A stretch of 64,000 nucleotides of DNA, taken from assembly GCF_900100735.1 (NCBI RefSeq), contig NZ_FNCJ01000002.1:558001-622000 (forward strand). The letters are read 5' to 3'. The translations under genes were made by a program, and so were the position numbers. The number at the start of each line of letters is the position of its first letter. Position 1 is the first letter of the stretch. Positions 43,835-52,002 of this stretch are shown piece by piece. The notes below the pieces were generated by a model. That model was not told where the DNA came from. It saw nothing but the letters and a program-made list of their open reading frames with translations, and ran no database searches. This DNA comes from Paraburkholderia phenazinium (GTDB lineage Bacteria > Pseudomonadota > Gammaproteobacteria > Burkholderiales > Burkholderiaceae).

Positions 43835-44601
43835 ATACGGATAGCAGGACAATCGAAGTTCGTGGACTTTCGAAGGCCTTCGGCGACAACCGGGTGTTGC
43901 GCGGCGTCGACTTCAGCGTATCGAAAGGCGAAGTTATCGTGGTGATGGGTCCGTCCGGTTCGGGCAAGACCACGCTGCTGCGCTCACTGAATTTCCTCGA
44001 AGTGCCGGATGCCGGCACCGTGACTGTGTGCGGCATTGATGTCGAATGCACCGGTGCATCGAAACCGTCACGCGAAAATCAAAAGAAGATCCGCGCGATT
44101 CGCCAGCGCACGGCAATGGTGTTCCAGTCGTTCAACCTCTTTCCGCACCGGACAGCGCTGGAAAACGTGATGGAAGGCCCGGTCAGCGTCAAGGGCGTTC
44201 CCCGCGCGCAGGCAGCGGAGCGTGGAATGCACCTGCTGACGCAGGTTGGCCTGGCGGCAAAAGCCAACGAGTATCCGGGACGGCTGTCCGGCGGTCAGAA
44301 GCAGCGCGTAGCGATCGCGCGGGCGCTCGCGATGGACCCTGAAGTCATACTCTTCGACGAGCCCACTTCCGCTCTCGATCCAGCGCTGCGAGAGGACGTC
44401 CTGAACGTCATGCGCGATGTTGCAAAGCTGGGTATGACGATGCTGATCGTCACGCACGAAGTGCGGTTTGCGCGAGATGTCGCGGATCGGGTTGTTTTCA
44501 TGGACGGCGGCGTGGTTGCCGAAGACACGACACCGCAATCTTTCTTTGGTGAGGGCAGCAGTCCACGCGTCAGGCAGTTCCTTCATCTGATCGAGACCTG
44601 A
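43831..44601 (+). CDS. Amino-acid ABC transporter ATP-binding protein (GlnQ type)
   Basis: ATPase of 256 aa: Walker A GPSGSGKTTLLRSLNFLE near residue 33, signature LSGGQKQRVAIARALAMDPE and Walker B VILFDEPTSALDP. TAMVFQSFNLFPHRTALENV is typical of polar amino-acid importers. Start coupled to the permease stop (ATGA). Last gene of the beta-lyase/importer set. Confidence 0.94.
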   Translation: MNTDSRTIEVRGLSKAFGDNRVLRGVDFSVSKGEVIVVMGPSGSGKTTLLRSLNFLEVPDAGTVTVCGIDVECTGASKPSRENQKKIRAIRQRTAMVFQSFNLFPHRTALENVMEGPVSVKGVPRAQAAERGMHLLTQVGLAAKANEYPGRLSGGQKQRVAIARALAMDPEVILFDEPTSALDPALREDVLNVMRDVAKLGMTMLIVTHEVRFARDVADRVVFMDGGVVAEDTTPQSFFGEGSSPRVRQFLHLIET

Positions 44602-45085
44602 ACGTTGAAGACGCCGCGACCGATCGTTCCTGCGTACTGCCGGTCGCGCAGCGGTTATGGTCGCCTGCCGCTATTCGCGCCCGGCTGCGATCGGCCATAA
44701 GAGAAGTAGCTGCGATCCGGTATCGGCTTCCGGCCCGGATACTTCGAGCGCCGTGGCCTCGGCCATGGCAACAATGGTTCGATCAATTTTTTGCAATTTG
44801 TCGTCAATGATCGTCTTTCTCATCTCCCTTGTTTTGTCGATTAAAACGCGCAAGGTTAAACAGGATAACTAACTGGATAACAACCAATTTAAGCTCTCTT
44901 TGAAATCGTATCTTAACCCCGCCGATAAATGTCGTATCGCTGTCGTGCTCATTACAGAGCGTGAACCAGGTCAGGTCGTGTGATTACGCAGTGTTGAGCA
45001 ACAGAAAAGCTCGATGTACACAATGACAAGCGTACCGACCTGAAGTTTCGTGTGGGCGCCCGTCGGGTGGATAAGTAGAGTAGTC
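44602..45085. other. Intergenic region after amino-acid importer
   Basis: About 480 bases. A hairpin CGCGACCG (44615-44622) / CGGTCGCG (44641-44648) stands 14 bases after the importer stop and may be a terminator, although no T-run follows. A small minus-strand frame is listed separately. The AT-richer part from about 44770 to 44950 probably carries the promoter of the LuxR-type gene. Confidence 0.45.
44671..44853 (-). CDS. Possible small protein, 60 aa or less
   Basis: Minus-strand frame with an alternative TTG start at 44853 or ATG at 44823. It reads MRKTIIDDKLQKIDRTIVAM and continues AEATALEVSGPEADTGSQLLLLWPIAAG. The AAGGGAG sequence touches the ATG at 44823, too close for normal initiation, which counts against that start. 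The composition is protein-like, but the gene is not secure. No family recognised. Confidence 0.3.
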   Translation of the reverse strand: MRVLIDKTREMRKTIIDDKLQKIDRTIVAMAEATALEVSGPEADTGSQLLLLWPIAAGRE

Positions 45086-46594
45086 ATGGATACAACATCT
45101 TCCGATAGTACTGGTCGCCAATGGAGCGTGGCGCTGATCCAGACCAAAATGATCCCTCCCCGTCTTCCACCTGGCTGCGTGCAACGCCCCGCATTGCTCC
45201 AGCGGCTGCATGAGGCACCGGCGCGCGGCGTAACTGTCGTGACCGCCCCTGCGGGTTTCGGCAAGACAACCCTGCTTGCTGGGTGGTGTGAAGCGCTGTC
45301 GGAGCAAAAGCATCCGGTTGCATGGCTCAGCCTTGACGAAGAAGACGATGATCCGCAGCAGTTCGGTGCATATCTGGTGGCGGCGTTTTCCCGGACGTCG
45401 GAGGACATCTCCTGGCAAGCGCAACAACTCTTGAATCATGACGCGCTCACCCCCATTAAAACAGTCATCTCAGCGCTCTTGAATGGGATCGCCGCATACG
45501 GCCGGTGCGTTTTCCTCATTCTGGATGACGCCGACCGCCTGACCGCGATGCCAGTTCTCGCGATTGCGTCCCGTTTGCTGCGCTATGCACCCGAAAACAT
45601 GCATATCCTGCTCGGAGCGCGAGGCGAACCTGCCTTGTTGCTTGGTCAGTTTAGATCGCCAAACGAGCTAGTGCGTATTGATGTCGATGATCTCCGTTTT
45701 TCGACCAACGACGCGCAGGCTGTTTTTGACCAGACAGGTGCCGTACCGCTCGACCGGACCAGCGTTGAGTTGTTGAACGAGGCGACTGAAGGGTGGGTCG
45801 CCGGTTTGCAATTGGCTTCTCTTGCGCTACGCGAGGTGAGCGATGCGGCTAAGGTCGCCAGCAACCTCACCGGAGCCGCTTTCGGAATCGATCGGTACTT
45901 GAACGACACGGTGCTTGCGCATCTGCCGCCCCCTATGCTGAAGTTTTTGCTGTACACATCGATTCTTGAACGACTTACCCCTGCGCTGTGCGATGCCATC
46001 ATGGGCGGGGGGAACGAAAGCTGGGCAAAACTTGACTGGCTCGAGCGGCATAGCGTGTTCATCTGGCCGCTAGATGAAACACAAGGATGGTACCGCTATC
46101 ACGCCCTGCTGTCCGAGGCGCTTCGACGGCGCCTTCTACGCCAGATGCCACAAGAGGTTCGTTTGTTGCATCGTCGTGCGTCCCAGTGGTTTTCAAGATC
46201 ACGTCTGTGGCCCGAGGCAGTCAGGCATGCGTTGGCCGCGGGCGACCCAGAGCAGGCTGCACAGTGGATGGAGAACTGTGCAATGGAGATGCTGGAGCAC
46301 GGTGAGTTCTACACGTTGCCAGGGTGGGTCGGAAAACTGCCACCGGCTGCAACGCCCCTGCCTGTTGATGCCGTGACAACGTCGTCAGATATTCTAACGG
46401 CGAGGGAGTTCGAGGTACTCAACCACGTTGCCTGTGGCCTTTCGAACAAGGAAATCGGTCGTTCGTTGAAACTGGCGCCTGAGACGGTCAAGTGGCACTT
46501 GAAAAACATCTTCGAAAAGCTCGATGTAAGTTCGCGAATTGAGGCCGTACAGAGAGTTTTTGGAGTAACAGTGCGCACGGCGCTGTCACGTTGA
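45086..46594 (+). CDS. Shortened MalT-type LuxR regulator
   Basis: Protein of 502 aa. Residues 15-330 are the signal-transduction ATPase part: Walker [16 protein letters not shown] near residue 57, ILDDADRL near 150 and [14 protein letters not shown] near 235. The carboxy end is a LuxR helix-turn-helix ([40 protein letters not shown]). MalT-like proteins are usually about 900 aa; here the superhelical repeat domain between about 425 and 435 is almost missing, so the ATPase runs into the DNA-binding domain. The last five codons (ALSR, stop) lie in the inverted repeat of an IS remnant, so the native carboxy end has been replaced. ATG 45086 is chosen over an open frame to 45050. Confidence 0.85.
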   Translation: MDTTSSDSTGRQWSVALIQTKMIPPRLPPGCVQRPALLQRLHEAPARGVTVVTAPAGFGKTTLLAGWCEALSEQKHPVAWLSLDEEDDDPQQFGAYLVAAFSRTSEDISWQAQQLLNHDALTPIKTVISALLNGIAAYGRCVFLILDDADRLTAMPVLAIASRLLRYAPENMHILLGARGEPALLLGQFRSPNELVRIDVDDLRFSTNDAQAVFDQTGAVPLDRTSVELLNEATEGWVAGLQLASLALREVSDAAKVASNLTGAAFGIDRYLNDTVLAHLPPPMLKFLLYTSILERLTPALCDAIMGGGNESWAKLDWLERHSVFIWPLDETQGWYRYHALLSEALRRRLLRQMPQEVRLLHRRASQWFSRSRLWPEAVRHALAAGDPEQAAQWMENCAMEMLEHGEFYTLPGWVGKLPPAATPLPVDAVTTSSDILTAREFEVLNHVACGLSNKEIGRSLKLAPETVKWHLKNIFEKLDVSSRIEAVQRVFGVTVRTALSR

Positions 46595-46931
46595 CGCGTC
46601 GACGGCTCGCCACAACACATAAGGTTCACCGCGCAGCGTCACACGCATCTCATCGAGATGCCAGGTACTTCCCGGTTTGCGCCGGGCAGCCTTGACGCGA
46701 TGCGCGAACCCCGCGCCAAATTTGTCGCACCAGCGGCGAACGGTTTCGTAACTCACCACGACGCCACACTCGAACAGCAACTCTTCAATGTCGCGCAAGC
46801 TCAGCCGAAACCTGAAGTACCAGCGAACGGCACACTGATCACCACCGCCGGAAAGCGATGACAGTGATAGAGCGATTTGGAATTCTTCATCGCGCGATCT
46901 TACCCGACAGACCCGTCAACGTGACAGCGCC
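46579..46931. mobile_element. 353-bp internally deleted IS6-family remnant
   Basis: Bounded by a perfect 18-bp inverted repeat: GGCGCTGTCACGTTGACG at 46579-46596 and its reverse complement at 46914-46931. Inside is the first part of an IS6/IS26-type transposase gene on the minus strand. The GGC-x-CTGT ends fit the IS6 family. Full elements are roughly 800-900 bp, so more than half is gone. The 8 bases on each side (GTGCGCAC and CTTCTTGC) do not match, so there is no target duplication. It joins a LuxR-type gene to a kdpE fragment. Confidence 0.82.
46586..46890 (-). pseudogene. IS6-family transposase, frameshifted and truncated
   Basis: From ATG 46890 the frame reads MKNSKSLYHCHRFPAVVIS and then leaves the family reading. 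One base lost near 46835-46840 puts the rest, CAVRWYFRFRLSLRDIEELL and VVVSYETVRRWCDKFGAGF, in another frame. It continues to RKPGSTWHLDEMRVTLRGEP and stops after LWRAVD. The first catalytic Asp (WHLDE) is present, the later Asp and Glu are missing. It cannot make active transposase. A stand-alone frame of 70 codons (46586-46798) represents only the second piece. Confidence 0.85.
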
Positions 46932-46932
46932 C

Positions 46933-47049
46933 TTCTTGCGCATCTACATGGGACACCCGCGCCAGAGGCTCGAATGCGATCCGGCCCAACCCGAGCATAT
47001 CGTTACCGAGAGCGGTGTCGGCTACCGGTTGATCGGCGTCGAGAACTAG
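46933..47049 (+). pseudogene. kdpE: 3' fragment of kdpE response regulator
   Basis: Starting one base beyond the IS inverted repeat the DNA encodes FLRIYMGHPRQRLECDPAQP then EHIVTESGVGYRLIGVEN and a stop. This is the DNA-binding wing and carboxy end of the OmpR-type regulator KdpE (typical form LRIYMGHLRxKLExDP...ITETGVGYR). The receiver and most of the effector domain are absent, and no kdpFABCD is seen. The fragment was evidently cut by the IS-mediated event. Confidence 0.75.
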
Positions 47050-47267
47050 CCAAGCCAATAGGGCGGCACGCGTCATTACACATTCTTTGCACAGATGGCA
47101 TCCGGTTTTTCAGGTTCTTGATGGAGCATGTGCTGAAATAGATACATCAAGATGGATTCGTCAAAGAATTCGGATTGCCAGGTAAAAGCGTAGCGCCGCG
47201 CTGAAAATCAACGACGACGCTTGCGCGGCGCCGTAGCGTGGCCACAAACAGAAGAAGGGGGCTCACC

Positions 47268-47561
47268 ATGACCAATGACGAGATCAAGGCGCTGATCATG
47301 GAGATCCGGCGCTATGCGGAGAATCGCCGCGGCGACGTGGCGCGCGGTGCGGAAACGCCGGCGCTCGCGGCGCTGATGGTCGAGAAATTCGGTGAGGGCA
47401 TTGCCAAGGCCACCCAGTTGCTTGGCGTGGACGGGGCAAACGAACTCAGACGGGAAATCGACCGGCTGGTGCGCGAAGTCGATCCGCATTATCCGACCCA
47501 TCTGCAGTACCGCTTCGAAGCACGACCGGCCGGACTGGCGATCAACGGATCGGCGCACTGA
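47268..47561 (+). CDS. Hypothetical protein, 97 aa
   Basis: Predicted soluble helical protein starting MTNDEIKALIMEIRRYAENR, followed by ALAALMVEKFGEGIAKATQL and ELRREIDRLVREVDPHYPTH. GGGGG seven bases before ATG 47268 decides the start over an in-frame codon at 47238. Charged, with no cysteine and no membrane segment. Family not recognised. First gene after the rearrangement scar and intact, with normal composition. Confidence 0.65.
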   Translation: MTNDEIKALIMEIRRYAENRRGDVARGAETPALAALMVEKFGEGIAKATQLLGVDGANELRREIDRLVREVDPHYPTHLQYRFEARPAGLAINGSAH

Positions 47562-47641
47562 ATACCCAGAACATACCGAACACAGCGAAAAAGACGGCGA
47601 GCCGCCAAAAGAGCGGCCCGCTCAACAGTATGAGGAATAGC

Positions 47642-47857
47642 ATGGCATTCAAACAAACGAAGGGAAACATGACCGTAGAGGCCTGCGTGTTTCCCGCTCC
47701 GGGTCAGATGTTCAAAGGCGCGCTCCGTGTGACCACTACGCGTAACGACAAGACGTTAGAGCAGATCACAGGACGCGGCTGCGGCCGACCAATGCGCAGT
47801 GCCGATGCTGCGCTGGAGTTGGCTGAACTCGAAGCCCGGCGCATTCTCGGCCTCTGA
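47642..47857 (+). CDS. Small hypothetical protein, 71 aa
   Basis: Reads MAFKQTKGNMTVEACVFPAP and GQMFKGALRVTTTRNDKTLE, ending in the helix ALELAELEARRILGL. Probably beta strands with a carboxy-terminal helix. AGGA lies six bases before ATG 47642. It follows the 97-codon gene by 80 bases and may share a transcript that ends in the long hairpin at 47879-47929. Function unknown. Confidence 0.6.
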   Translation: MAFKQTKGNMTVEACVFPAPGQMFKGALRVTTTRNDKTLEQITGRGCGRPMRSADAALELAELEARRILGL

Positions 47858-47878
47858 GACAGGCGGCATGGTATTTCG

Positions 47879-47929
47879 ACCGCTTTTCCGGTCGCGTTCG
47901 CTCGCGGTGAGCGCGACGGGAAAAGCGGT
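47879..47929 (+). repeat. Long hairpin with 23-base arms
   Basis: Arms 47879-47901 and 47907-47929 pair at 20 of 23 positions (ACCGCTTTTCC then GTCGCG on the left), with a five-base loop. It lies 21 bases after the 71-codon gene and 88 bases before the EIIA-domain gene. It could act as a terminator in either direction or be an extragenic palindrome. No T-run longer than four is present outside the stem. Confidence 0.6.
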
Positions 47930-48017
47930 TGGCACATGCCGATACCTCCAATCTTTTTACGCGAGCTTGACGCCGATTCGTGTAGCCTGACATCAAGTAA
48001 ACGAAGCGAGGGGCGAC

Positions 48018-48929
48018 ATGACGCACCCAATGACGAGCCTGCGCGCTCTGCTCGGCGCGGGCAAGAGCGCAGTCCGGTCCCGGCCGCAAACCGGGCCGGG
48101 CCGCAATGTGATGATGCACATCACGCTCGACGCACAACACGCCACACCGTTGCGCCAGGCGCTGACACGCGACTGCGGCGACCAGCCGTGGACCATTCGG
48201 GTCGCACCGCTGGCCGGAACCGGACGCGTGAGGCTTTCGCTCTATCTGCCGAGGACAGCGGTCGACGGGGCGATCCAGCGGGTCGCCCATCTGGCGCCCA
48301 CGGCCGAATTGGGCCAACTCTTCGAAGTCCCCGACACTCCCACCGACTCCTGGCGTGGCCTGATGCATGCCGACTCGGCGCCCCGCGTCAATCCGGCCGA
48401 TGCCGTTGCTGCAGCCGCTGGGGAGGAGCAGACCGATGCGACGGCGGAACTGGACAGCAGCAGCGCCGCCGGTAGTGCGATTGCGCGGCTGATTTCGCCT
48501 GAGCATGTGCTGCTCGGTCTGGACGTCGCTAACCGCCAGGATCTGTTCGTCGCGCTAGGGCGTTTCTTCGAACAGCACTATGCATTGCCGGCTGCCGTTG
48601 TGACTGCAGGGCTCGAAGCCCGTGAGGCGATGGGTTCGACTGGGCTTGGCCAGGGCGTCGCGGTGCCGCATGGCCAGATCAAAGGCCTGCGGCATGCGAT
48701 GGTCCTGTATGTGCGCCCAGCCAGGCCGATTCCCTTCGATGCACCAGACGGCAAGCCGGTCAGCGATATCGTCGTGCTGCTGGTGCCGAAATGGGCGAAT
48801 TCGACCCATCTGCGTCTGCTCGCCGACGTAGCCGAGCGCTTTTGCGATCATCAGTTCCGCGAGCAACTGCATGCGTGCGACGATGCGACAGCCGTCTGCC
48901 AGCTTTTTGTCGACTATGTCGCCGACTGA
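48018..48929 (+). CDS. PTS EIIA-type (PtsN-like) domain protein with extra amino-terminal domain
   Basis: Protein of 303 aa. The carboxy-terminal half (about 155-303) is a fructose/mannitol-type EIIA domain with the phosphorylation His in VAVPHGQIKGL (His218) and the DIVVLLVPKWANSTHLRLLADV segment. Residues 30-115 form a separate compact region (HITLDAQHATPLRQALTRDC, RVAPLAGTGRVRLSLYLP) that I do not recognise, linked by an acidic Ala-rich stretch. Likely a regulatory protein in a nitrogen-type PTS rather than a sugar transporter. The stop overlaps the convergent DapA-family gene by 16 bases. Confidence 0.85.
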   Translation: MTHPMTSLRALLGAGKSAVRSRPQTGPGRNVMMHITLDAQHATPLRQALTRDCGDQPWTIRVAPLAGTGRVRLSLYLPRTAVDGAIQRVAHLAPTAELGQLFEVPDTPTDSWRGLMHADSAPRVNPADAVAAAAGEEQTDATAELDSSSAAGSAIARLISPEHVLLGLDVANRQDLFVALGRFFEQHYALPAAVVTAGLEAREAMGSTGLGQGVAVPHGQIKGLRHAMVLYVRPARPIPFDAPDGKPVSDIVVLLVPKWANSTHLRLLADVAERFCDHQFREQLHACDDATAVCQLFVDYVAD

Positions 48930-49825
48930 GTGAGGGTGGGGTCGATGCCTGCTACCGCAAATTCCGCGCGCAAATCCTGCAATACCTCACGGGCTTCGCT
49001 CAGGCGTGCCACCAGTTCCGCAGAGGCGCGGCTGATCGGCATGCGGGTTTCATCGGTCATCGGATGATCGAACGCCAACATGGCCTTGATCGCAGACGGA
49101 TTGGGTGCGGCGAACAGCAGCTTGATCAACGGTTGCAAGCCGGCGAACAGGGTTTGAGCCTCTGCGACGCGCTTCGTCTCGGCGAGCGCCTGCACTTCGA
49201 TCAGCAGATCTGCGCAAACATGGGCGCTGGCCAGAATGCCACCGGCGCCGCCCTCGTGAATGCAGTCGAGGAAGGCCTCGTCCGTGCCGCACAACAGGCT
49301 GATCGGCACGGTGCGCAGCCTGGCGAAGTTATCCTTCACGCATTCCTTGATGGCGACAACGTTATCGAGCTCAGTCAGGCGCGCGACCGTGTCCGGTGCG
49401 ATCGCTACGCCGGTTCGATGCGGTACGTTGTACAGCACGATCGAGCGGTCGGTTGCGCTCGCAACCTGTTCGAAGTGCCATTGCACGCCGGCCTGATCCG
49501 GGCACATGTAGGAGGGCGGCGAGACCAGATAGCCGCTGCAATCCCAATGTTCGTAGCGGCGCAGTTCGCGCACCACCTCGCGGGTGTCCGGCCCGCCCAC
49601 GCCGACCAGCACCGGCAGGCGGCCGCCGACCACATCGGTAATGGCCTGCAGTACGGTGACCCGCTCGGTTTCGGACAACAATGCCGCTTCGCCGGTCGTA
49701 CCGAGGGCAACAAAACCGCTGATCTCCGTGCGTGAATAGTAATCGGCCAGATGCTGCAGGGCGTCGATATCGACTTCGCCGTTACGCATCGGCGTGACGA
49801 GAGGCAACCAGATGCCTGAGTACAT
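48914..49825 (-). CDS. Dihydrodipicolinate synthase family protein
   Basis: Lyase of 303 aa in the DapA/NanA superfamily. GTTGEAALLSETER near residue 43, the Tyr in LYNVPHRTG near 138 and the Schiff-base Lys in VVAIKECVKDN near 165 are all present. The fold is a TIM barrel. It could be 4-hydroxy-tetrahydrodipicolinate synthase or a paralogue working on a sugar-acid derivative. The second is possible because an aldarate cluster lies 1.2 kb away, but it is not in that operon. The gene upstream on the same strand is a small hypothetical with a two-base gap. Confidence 0.88.
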   Translation of the reverse strand: MYSGIWLPLVTPMRNGEVDIDALQHLADYYSRTEISGFVALGTTGEAALLSETERVTVLQAITDVVGGRLPVLVGVGGPDTREVVRELRRYEHWDCSGYLVSPPSYMCPDQAGVQWHFEQVASATDRSIVLYNVPHRTGVAIAPDTVARLTELDNVVAIKECVKDNFARLRTVPISLLCGTDEAFLDCIHEGGAGGILASAHVCADLLIEVQALAETKRVAEAQTLFAGLQPLIKLLFAAPNPSAIKAMLAFDHPMTDETRMPISRASAELVARLSEAREVLQDLRAEFAVAGIDPTLTQSAT

Positions 49826-49827
49826 GA

Positions 49828-50169
49828 TTAGTGGTGCTCCCTGCTGAGGGGGCGGCGCTTGAGCGCGCCGATCATCGCGTGGGGCAGCGTCGTGAGCAAC
49901 GCATGTAGGGTGAAGTCGAGGTCGTCCGGGGCGATGTCGAGGTCCACCTGGGCCTGGTCGCGCACGACTTCGGTGCTAACTACGTAGACGCCGAGCGGGG
50001 AGTGCAACAGAGCCTTGAGCTGCGCGCGAGCGTCTTGCTCGGAGTGGCCGAGCAGGGTCACCGGCAATTGCACCCGTGGCGAAGGAAAGGGGATGACGTT
50101 GTGGCGGGCGATGGTTGGCGTGCGTTGCGGTCCAACGTCGAAGACTTGCAGTGACTGAGGATGTGCCAT
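49828..50169 (-). CDS. Hypothetical protein, 113 aa
   Basis: Begins MAHPQSLQVFDVGPQRTPTI. It has a VQLPVTLLGHSEQDARAQLKAL region and a second alpha/beta part (VDLDIAPDDLDFTLHALLTT), giving the look of a small ACT-like regulatory fold. ATG 50169 is chosen; the frame also allows a GTG start at 50202, eleven codons earlier. It stops two bases before the DapA-family start, so the two are surely cotranscribed. Family not recognised. Confidence 0.6.
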   Translation of the reverse strand: MAHPQSLQVFDVGPQRTPTIARHNVIPFPSPRVQLPVTLLGHSEQDARAQLKALLHSPLGVYVVSTEVVRDQAQVDLDIAPDDLDFTLHALLTTLPHAMIGALKRRPLSREHH

Positions 50170-50419
50170 GTGTGGGTTTGTGTTACTGCGGTTGTTCAAC
50201 ACAGTGACTAGGTTAGACGCCTCGGTGTAAACACCACGCTAAAATCCGCACGCCTGGCGGAAAAATGCGGTGGTGCTTTGCCCCTACGCACTAGCTGACA
50301 GCCAGATGACGCAAACATGGCAGCGAGCCGTCGGCAAGGTGAAGTTTCTGTCATGAAGGCGCGCGGCCTCGAGAATAGGTGTCAAATGGGCATCTCAATC
50401 CGAGAAAGCGAGGTCTGTC

Positions 50420-51001
50420 ATGGATACCCGGAATTCGTTTGCTGCCGCGCGGCGCTCGTTTGCCCTAAAGCCTGACTCAGGGAAGACTCCCGCGACTTCA
50501 TGGCGCCTGAGCGGCGCCGCCGGCGTGGGCGCGCTCGCTGCGTTATTGCTTGCCGGCTGCGCCCAGAATCCACTGGCTTATCAGCCCGGCGCCAATGCGG
50601 CGACGCTGACCGCCCGCCTTGGGCAGCCGTCCGAGGTGTATCCGCTCGCCGACGGCGGCAAGCGCTTGATGTGGACGACCCAGCCGTTCGGTGAAACCAC
50701 CGTCGCCGCCGATGTCGCCGCCGACGGCACGGTGCAGAGCGTGCGTCAGGTGCTGCAGCCCAACGAGTTCGCCAAGGCGCAGGTCGGCATATGGACCGAG
50801 CACGACGTGCTGACGAATTTCGGCCGGCCGGAGGAAACCGTATCCATGCCGCTGAAGAACCAGGAAGTGTGGAGCTACCGGTATCAGGAAGGCGGCACGT
50901 GGAAGCTGCTATATAACTTCTACTTCGACCGCTCCGGCGTGCTGCGCATGACGCAGAAGTCGCCGGATAGCCTCAATCAGAACGGCGACGGGGTGCTTTG
51001 A
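50420..51001 (+). CDS. BamE/SmpA-like outer-membrane lipoprotein
   Basis: Lipoprotein of 193 aa. A long basic amino end leads to the hydrophobic core GAAGVGALAALLLAGC, with the lipobox Cys at residue 47. The mature part has two repeats of a BamE-like unit: ATLTARLGQPSEVYPLADGGKRLMW (in part) and DVLTNFGRPEETVSMPLKNQEVW (in part), each a helix-strand pair with a Gly-x-Pro turn. It is larger than BamE itself (about 110 aa) and is probably a paralogue. Predicted periplasmic face of the outer membrane. AGCGAGG precedes the ATG. Confidence 0.8.
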   Translation: MDTRNSFAAARRSFALKPDSGKTPATSWRLSGAAGVGALAALLLAGCAQNPLAYQPGANAATLTARLGQPSEVYPLADGGKRLMWTTQPFGETTVAADVAADGTVQSVRQVLQPNEFAKAQVGIWTEHDVLTNFGRPEETVSMPLKNQEVWSYRYQEGGTWKLLYNFYFDRSGVLRMTQKSPDSLNQNGDGVL

Positions 51002-51063
51002 GCGTGCTGGGTGGTGCGAGTCTTCGGCTATCGCTCGTAGCATAGCCCGGTGGGTTAGCCGCG

Positions 51064-52002
51064 CTATCCCGCTTCGATACGCATCGACAGCGTGAGCGGC
51101 TGACCCGGCAGCGCGATATCGCGCTCTGCGTCGAAGCGTCCAGCCAGGTGGCTGCCCGGCTCGATGCAGAGGTATCGGCCAGCGGGCGGGGCGTGCACGA
51201 CGGTGTAGCGGGCCTCGCTACTGGCTATGCGGACGCGGCGTGCTTCGGCCGGGTAGAGGAGTGCGTTGTCGCAAGCGGCGGTTTCGCAGAACCAGGTCGC
51301 CGCAGGGCCGAGGGGGCTGCAGGGAGGCCGCGCCGTGGCCACTGCTGGCGCTGCTCCGAACTGCAGCGGCGCAGCGAGTGTCTCGCGATTCTCGGGTAGT
51401 CCATTGCTGCGAGCGCCGGCTAGCCATCGCGCGGAGGCCTCGACCCGCGCCCGGACTCCGCTGTGCAGCGGAAAATGCGGATGAAAACCAAGGCCGGCTG
51501 GCATCGGTTCAGGCGAACGGTTGACGACAGCAAGCGCGAAACTGACGCCGCGGGGATCGAGCGAGATCGTCTGGCTTGCTTCATAGTCCCAAGGCCACGC
51601 ATGGCTGGCGGCTACCTCGAGCGTCATCACGCAATGCCTCTCGGTGACGTCCGTTACCGCCCACGCTCGCCGCAACCCCCACCCGTGCAGGAAACCCGCT
51701 GCTTCAGGATCCGCCACCCGGACCACGCGCTCGCGCCAGATGAAGGCGTTCGCGGCGAACTTGTTGGTGAACGGCAGCATCGCAAAGCAGCCGGCCCGCG
51801 GCCACAGCGCGGCATCGAAGCCGGCGGGGTCGAGCGGCACCAGGTAGTCGAAGGTCGCGTCGTTGCGCAGATGCCGTAACAGCCGCCCGACCCGTGCGCC
51901 AAGCTCGGGGTAGATCAGCAGTTCGAGATCGCCGGCCCGCAGGCTCACGGGAGTGCGAGCCGCATCGGGCGGGCGGCTCGCGGTGGACAACACAAGCGTC
52001 AT
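51064..52002 (-). CDS. Aldose 1-epimerase family protein
   Basis: GalM-type mutarotase, 312 aa. GLGFHPHFPL near residue 165 contains the catalytic His, and a CIEPGSHLAG segment near 280 carries the Glu. Predicted cytoplasmic beta-sandwich. In this cluster its natural job would be to equilibrate anomers of a uronic acid for the uronate dehydrogenase; this is inference. The start overlaps the stop of the upstream reductase gene by four bases, making it the last gene of the minus-strand operon lacI - gudD - garR - galM. Confidence 0.88.
   Translation of the reverse strand: MTLVLSTASRPPDAARTPVSLRAGDLELLIYPELGARVGRLLRHLRNDATFDYLVPLDPAGFDAALWPRAGCFAMLPFTNKFAANAFIWRERVVRVADPEAAGFLHGWGLRRAWAVTDVTERHCVMTLEVAASHAWPWDYEASQTISLDPRGVSFALAVVNRSPEPMPAGLGFHPHFPLHSGVRARVEASARWLAGARSNGLPENRETLAAPLQFGAAPAVATARPPCSPLGPAATWFCETAACDNALLYPAEARRVRIASSEARYTVVHAPPAGRYLCIEPGSHLAGRFDAERDIALPGQPLTLSMRIEAG

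Noticed and set aside
46858..47049. 63-codon plus-strand frame as an intact gene
   Set aside because: Its first part lies inside the IS remnant and only the last 38 codons match KdpE, so it is a chance fusion and was called a pseudogene fragment.
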